Shown here piece by piece: positions 7,797-9,758 of a stretch of 9,758 nt of DNA. The stretch covers positions 1-9,758 of the forward strand of contig DNMQ01000088.1 in assembly GCA_003488145.1 (NCBI GenBank), read 5' to 3'. This stretch comes from Pseudomonas sp. GTDB taxonomy: Bacteria; Pseudomonadota; Gammaproteobacteria; Pseudomonadales; Pseudomonadaceae. The position numbers and the translations under genes are program-made. A model generated the notes under the pieces. It had not been told where the DNA came from. It saw nothing but the letters and a program-made list of their open reading frames with translations, and did not search any database. Numbering within the stretch: position 1 is the first letter of the stretch; every line of letters starts with the position of its first letter.

Positions 7797-8201
7797 TCAG
7801 AACGGATCGCCTGCCGCTTCGGGCTGGTATTCGATCGCGAGCAGGGTGAGCTTGATCATCTTGCCGGATGGAGTCGGCCAGTCGATGTGCTGGCCGACAC
7901 TCATGCCCAGCAGCGCCGTACCGACCGGTGCGAGGACGGACACGGTGCCTTCCTTGCCGGCGTCGTGGGGATAGACCAGCGTCAGGTGGTAGTCCTTGCC
8001 CGTGCCTTCGTCGCGGCAGTGCACGCGCGAATTCATGGTCACGACGCCCGCAGGCATCTCGCTGCGTTCCACGATCTGCGCCCGCGACAGTTCCTGCTCG
8101 AGCGCTTCGGCGGCCGGACCGTAGTCGTCCAGACTGTCGAGCAGCCGCTCAAGGCGCTGCAGATCGAGTTGGGTAAGGATGATCGGCGGTGCACTGGTCA
8201 T
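7797..8201 (-). CDS. rnk: Rnk, nucleoside diphosphate kinase regulator / GreA-like RNA polymerase-binding protein
   Basis: Rnk was first described as a regulator of nucleoside diphosphate kinase and is a structural relative of GreA/GreB that binds RNA polymerase through its C-terminal domain. The 134-residue protein has a short helical N-terminal part (about 10-48, QLDLQRLERLLDSL then AAEALEQELSRAQIV) in place of the long Gre coiled coil. The FKBP-like C-terminal domain follows, with VSVLAPVGTALLGMSVGQHIDW at 87-108, the Gre/Rnk signature, and PSGKMIKLTLLAIEYQP at 111-127. Start ATG 8201 is preferred over an in-frame TTG at 8213 because the latter lies directly on the ribosome binding site. 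GGAG at 8216-8219 is about 13 bases from the ATG, longer than usual. The gene is convergent with cyaA and lies downstream of cyaY, separated by terminator-like hairpins. Confidence 0.95.
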   Translation of the reverse strand: MTSAPPIILTQLDLQRLERLLDSLDDYGPAAEALEQELSRAQIVERSEMPAGVVTMNSRVHCRDEGTGKDYHLTLVYPHDAGKEGTVSVLAPVGTALLGMSVGQHIDWPTPSGKMIKLTLLAIEYQPEAAGDPF

Positions 8202-8244
8202 GGGTTTTGGCAAGCTCCTGCGAAAAAATAAAACACGAAAAAAG

Positions 8245-8272
8245 CAAAACCCCGCCCGAAGGCGGGGTTTTG
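8245..8272 (-). terminator. Strong intrinsic terminator between cyaY and rnk
   Basis: A perfect stem of CCCCGCC (8250-8256) and GGCGGGG (8261-8267) closes a four-base loop, extended by AAAA/TTTT and one further pair to 12 bp. On the minus strand it is followed by TTTTGCTTTTTT, an excellent U-tract; on the plus strand the tract is TTTTGTTG. It should stop transcripts coming from cyaY. It ends only about 25 bases before the rnk ribosome binding site, leaving almost no room for a separate rnk promoter. Confidence 0.9.
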
Positions 8273-8314
8273 TTGACCTGCGAAGACACTATCACAGCAG
8301 CCCGAATAAGCAAG

Positions 8315-8346
8315 GCCCCCACCGGCAGCGCCCGGCTCGCGGGGGC
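8315..8346 (-). terminator. Second GC-rich hairpin immediately after cyaY
   Basis: GCCCCC (8315-8320) pairs with GGGGGC (8341-8346), and an inner CCGG/CCGG pair can extend the fold. On the minus strand it begins 16 bases after the cyaY stop and is followed by CTTGCTTATT, a poor U-tract. It may be a first, weaker terminator for cyaY ahead of the strong one, or a 3' stabilising hairpin. Confidence 0.45.
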
Positions 8347-8361
8347 TGCACGCAGATTGCG

Positions 8362-8694
8362 TCAGATATCCTCGAATTCCAGCGCTTCGCCGCCCTGCTC
8401 CAGCGTCACCCGCGAGAGCAGCTCTCCGAGGCGCTCGCCGCTTGCATCGCACAGCCACAGCTGGCTGCCTTCGTCGTAGTCGAAATGAAAGCCGCCGGAG
8501 CGCGCCGCGACCCACAGCTGGCGCAACGCGGGCTGGCGGCTGAGGATCAGCTGACTGCCGTTATCGAAGCGCACTGTCAGCACACCACCGGAGTTCTCCA
8601 GGTCGACGTCCAGACTGGTGTCATCGAATACGTCCTCGACGCTCTCCTGCACAGCATCGACCAGATCGTGATAACGGGCTTCGCTCAGGCTCAT
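8362..8694 (-). CDS. cyaY: CyaY, bacterial frataxin
   Basis: CyaY is the bacterial frataxin, a cytosolic iron-binding protein that interacts with IscS and modulates iron-sulfur cluster assembly. The 110-residue length is normal for the family. The N-terminal helix carries the acidic iron-binding ridge (DLVDAVQESVEDVFDD, 10-25). Beta strands follow with GGVLTVRFDNGSQLILSRQ (36-54), then LRQLWVAARSGGFHFDYDEGSQLW (57-80) containing the conserved W...GGFHF core. The ATG at 8694 is supported by GAGGAAG (minus strand, bases 8701-8707) six bases upstream; an in-frame start at 8775 would add 27 residues with no frataxin similarity. It is divergent from lptM, and is followed on its own strand by two terminator-like hairpins and then rnk. 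In Pseudomonas this cyaY position beside lppL-lysA is standard. Confidence 0.95.
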   Translation of the reverse strand: MSLSEARYHDLVDAVQESVEDVFDDTSLDVDLENSGGVLTVRFDNGSQLILSRQPALRQLWVAARSGGFHFDYDEGSQLWLCDASGERLGELLSRVTLEQGGEALEFEDI

Positions 8695-8700
8695 GCAACA

Positions 8701-8707
8701 CTTCCTC
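8701..8707 (-). promoter_or_regulatory. Shine-Dalgarno site fixing the cyaY start
   Basis: GAGGAAG on the minus strand lies six bases before the ATG at 8694. It supports the 110-residue frataxin start over the longer reading frame. Confidence 0.7.
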
Positions 8708-8802
8708 GAATTGTTCTGCACGCGACGCGGGCCGCATGCGATGGCGGCGAGCTTAGCAGGGCGCAGCCGGATCAAGCGAGCCGCCCGCCAGCACGGCCGC
8801 CG

Positions 8803-8820
8803 TGTGACGTGCTGCTCGCA
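8803..8820. promoter_or_regulatory. Imperfect palindrome TGTGA-N8-TCGCA, CRP-like
   Basis: TGTGA (8803-8807) and TCGCA (8816-8820) are arranged as an imperfect inverted repeat directly against the -35 box of the lptM promoter. The half-sites resemble those bound by CRP/Vfr, but the spacing is eight bases instead of the normal six, and one half-site has a mismatch. Binding by any factor is unproven; chance is possible. Confidence 0.2.
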
Positions 8821-8849
8821 TAGGCAATCCGTCGGGTGCTGGGTATACT
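8821..8849 (+). promoter_or_regulatory. Sigma-70 promoter for lptM-lysA
   Basis: TAGGCA (8821-8826, 4 of 6) and TATACT (8844-8849, 5 of 6) are separated by exactly 17 bases and lie 34 bases before the lptM ATG. The following AT-rich leader and AAGGA (8868-8872) fit a short 5' untranslated region. It probably drives lptM and lysA together. Confidence 0.65.
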
Positions 8850-8883
8850 CCGGCGATTAGATTTTTCAAGGATTCCAGTCCCC

Positions 8884-9024
8884 ATGAAGCGCCTTCTGCT
8901 TCCCTTCATCGCACTCGCCGTCTTCGCCGCCGCGCTCAGCGGTTGTGGCCAGAAAGGTCCGCTGTACCTGCCGGATGACGAGAAAACCGTCAAAGAACGT
9001 TCCAAAGACCGTTTCGAACTCTAA
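8884..9024 (+). CDS. lptM: LptM (LppL), small outer-membrane LPS-assembly lipoprotein
   Basis: A 46-residue lipoprotein homologous to E. coli LptM (YifL) and called LppL in Pseudomonas. In E. coli LptM joins the LptD-LptE outer-membrane lipopolysaccharide translocon and helps LptD form its correct disulfides. The signal peptide has MKR, a hydrophobic core (4-18) and the lipobox LSGC, giving lipidated Cys21. The mature N-terminus [10 protein letters not shown] (21-30) is the family signature. The mature part is only 26 residues and ends in a charged tail ([16 protein letters not shown]). The ATG at 8884 is preferred over an in-frame GTG at 8836, which lies inside the promoter. AAGGA is 11 bases upstream. 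The stop is 12 bases before the lysA start, and its last base is the first of the lysA ribosome binding site, so the two are almost certainly cotranscribed. Confidence 0.95.
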   Translation: MKRLLLPFIALAVFAAALSGCGQKGPLYLPDDEKTVKERSKDRFEL

Positions 9025-9036
9025 AGGAGGCTGTTC

Positions 9037-9758
9037 ATGGAGGCCTTCTCGTACCGCGACGGTCAACTCTTCGCGGAGGGCGTGGCACTGCCCGCACTCG
9101 CGCAACGCTTCGGCACGCCGACCTACGTCTATTCCCGCGCCCACATCGAGGCCCAGTACCGGGCTTACGCCGATGCGCTGGAAGGCATGCCGCACCTGGT
9201 CTGCTTCGCCGTCAAGGCCAACTCGAACCTCGGTGTACTGAACGTGTTGGCACGTCTCGGCGCGGGCTTCGACATCGTCTCGCGCGGTGAGCTGGAGCGC
9301 GTTCTGGCCGCCGGCGGACAGCCGGACCGTATCGTATTCTCCGGCGTCGGCAAGACCCGCGACGACATGCGCCGCGCGCTGGAAGTCGGCGTGCACTGCT
9401 TCAACGTCGAATCCACCGACGAGCTGGAGCGCCTGCAGCAGGTTGCCGCCGAGCTGGGCATGAAGGCGCCGGTGTCGCTGCGGGTCAATCCGGACGTGGA
9501 TGCCGGTACCCACCCATATATTTCCACCGGTCTGAAAGAGAACAAGTTCGGCATCGATATCGACAACGCCGAGGCGGTCTACGCCCGTGCCGCCGAGCTG
9601 CCGAACCTGGACGTGGTCGGCGTCGACTGCCACATCGGTTCGCAGCTGACCAGCCTGCCGCCGTTCCTCGATGCCCTCGACCGCCTGCTGGCCCTGGTCG
9701 ATCGGCTCGCCACCCGCGGCATCCAGATCCGTCACCTCGACCTCGGTGGCGGCCTCGG
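9037..9758 (+). CDS. lysA: Diaminopimelate decarboxylase, 3'-truncated by the window edge
   Basis: LysA is a cytosolic pyridoxal-phosphate enzyme that decarboxylates meso-diaminopimelate to lysine, the final step of lysine synthesis. The first 240 residues of a protein usually near 415 are present, with no stop before the window ends. Visible features of the fold-type III (alanine racemase-like) barrel are the PLP lysine in CFAVKANSN (Lys60), FDIVSRGELERVLAAG, the block HPYISTGLKENKFGI, HIGSQ at 199-203, and the phosphate-binding glycine loop HLDLGGGL at 233-240. The start ATG 9037 has an ideal AAGGAGG (9024-9030) six bases upstream, overlapping the lptM stop. In Pseudomonas dapF normally follows, just outside this window. 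No anomalies are seen; the truncation is only the window boundary. Confidence 0.97.
   Translation, partial: MEAFSYRDGQLFAEGVALPALAQRFGTPTYVYSRAHIEAQYRAYADALEGMPHLVCFAVKANSNLGVLNVLARLGAGFDIVSRGELERVLAAGGQPDRIVFSGVGKTRDDMRRALEVGVHCFNVESTDELERLQQVAAELGMKAPVSLRVNPDVDAGTHPYISTGLKENKFGIDIDNAEAVYARAAELPNLDVVGVDCHIGSQLTSLPPFLDALDRLLALVDRLATRGIQIRHLDLGGGL

Noticed and set aside
8750..8784. Possible cyaY promoter on the minus strand (TTGATC with TAAGCT and an extended TG)
   Set aside because: The spacer is only 14 bases and the -10 matches 3 of 6, too weak to list as a feature.
8792..8804. Short inverted repeat CACGG-CCG-CCGTG in the cyaY/lptM intergenic region
   Set aside because: A five-base stem with a three-base loop in GC-rich DNA is expected by chance, and there is no T-tract.
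8866..9735. Minus-strand open frame opposite lptM and lysA
   Set aside because: lptM and lysA on the plus strand are unmistakable, with signal peptide, PLP lysine and ideal ribosome binding site. The antisense frame has no coding evidence of its own.

Overview
This window is a high-GC chromosomal segment that looks like a Pseudomonas-type gammaproteobacterium, most likely the Stutzerimonas (Pseudomonas) stutzeri group. That placement is an inference from gene content and order: argH ... TIGR02647 gene, cyaA | rnk, cyaY | lptM, lysA is the arrangement I know from Pseudomonas. Codon usage is uniformly GC-rich, and I see no transposase, integrase, tRNA, rRNA, CRISPR array or phage gene. No gene-free stretch exceeds 300 bases; the two longest are the cyaY/lptM divergent region (about 190 bp) and the cyaA/rnk convergent region (about 175 bp).

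Layout, left to right. Bases 1-958 carry the 3' two-thirds of argH (last step of arginine synthesis). Its stop codon overlaps the start of a small P-loop kinase-like gene (955-1509). A GNAT acetyltransferase (1523-2002) and a 12-helix NnrS-family membrane protein (2038-3186) follow closely on the same strand. Next come an unrecognised membrane protein (3280-3807), an unrecognised acidic cytosolic protein (3880-4323) and a small TIGR02647-family protein (4402-4647). The plus-strand series ends with cyaA, the class I adenylate cyclase (4799-7621).

The minus strand then carries cyaY (frataxin) followed by rnk (RNA polymerase secondary-channel regulator). They converge on cyaA and are separated from each other by two terminator-like hairpins. 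Divergent from cyaY, a recognisable promoter drives the small lipoprotein gene lptM (lppL), followed 12 bases later by lysA (diaminopimelate decarboxylase), which runs off the right edge.

Functionally this is a housekeeping neighbourhood: amino-acid biosynthesis (argH, lysA), cAMP signalling (cyaA), iron-sulfur cluster/iron handling (cyaY), transcription modulation (rnk) and outer-membrane biogenesis (lptM). I found no convincing undescribed multi-gene system. The points worth a second look are the strong intrinsic terminator just upstream of rnk, the unexplained pair of conserved-looking proteins before cyaA, the placement of an nnrS homologue in this cluster, and a CRP-like but wrongly spaced palindrome next to the lptM promoter.
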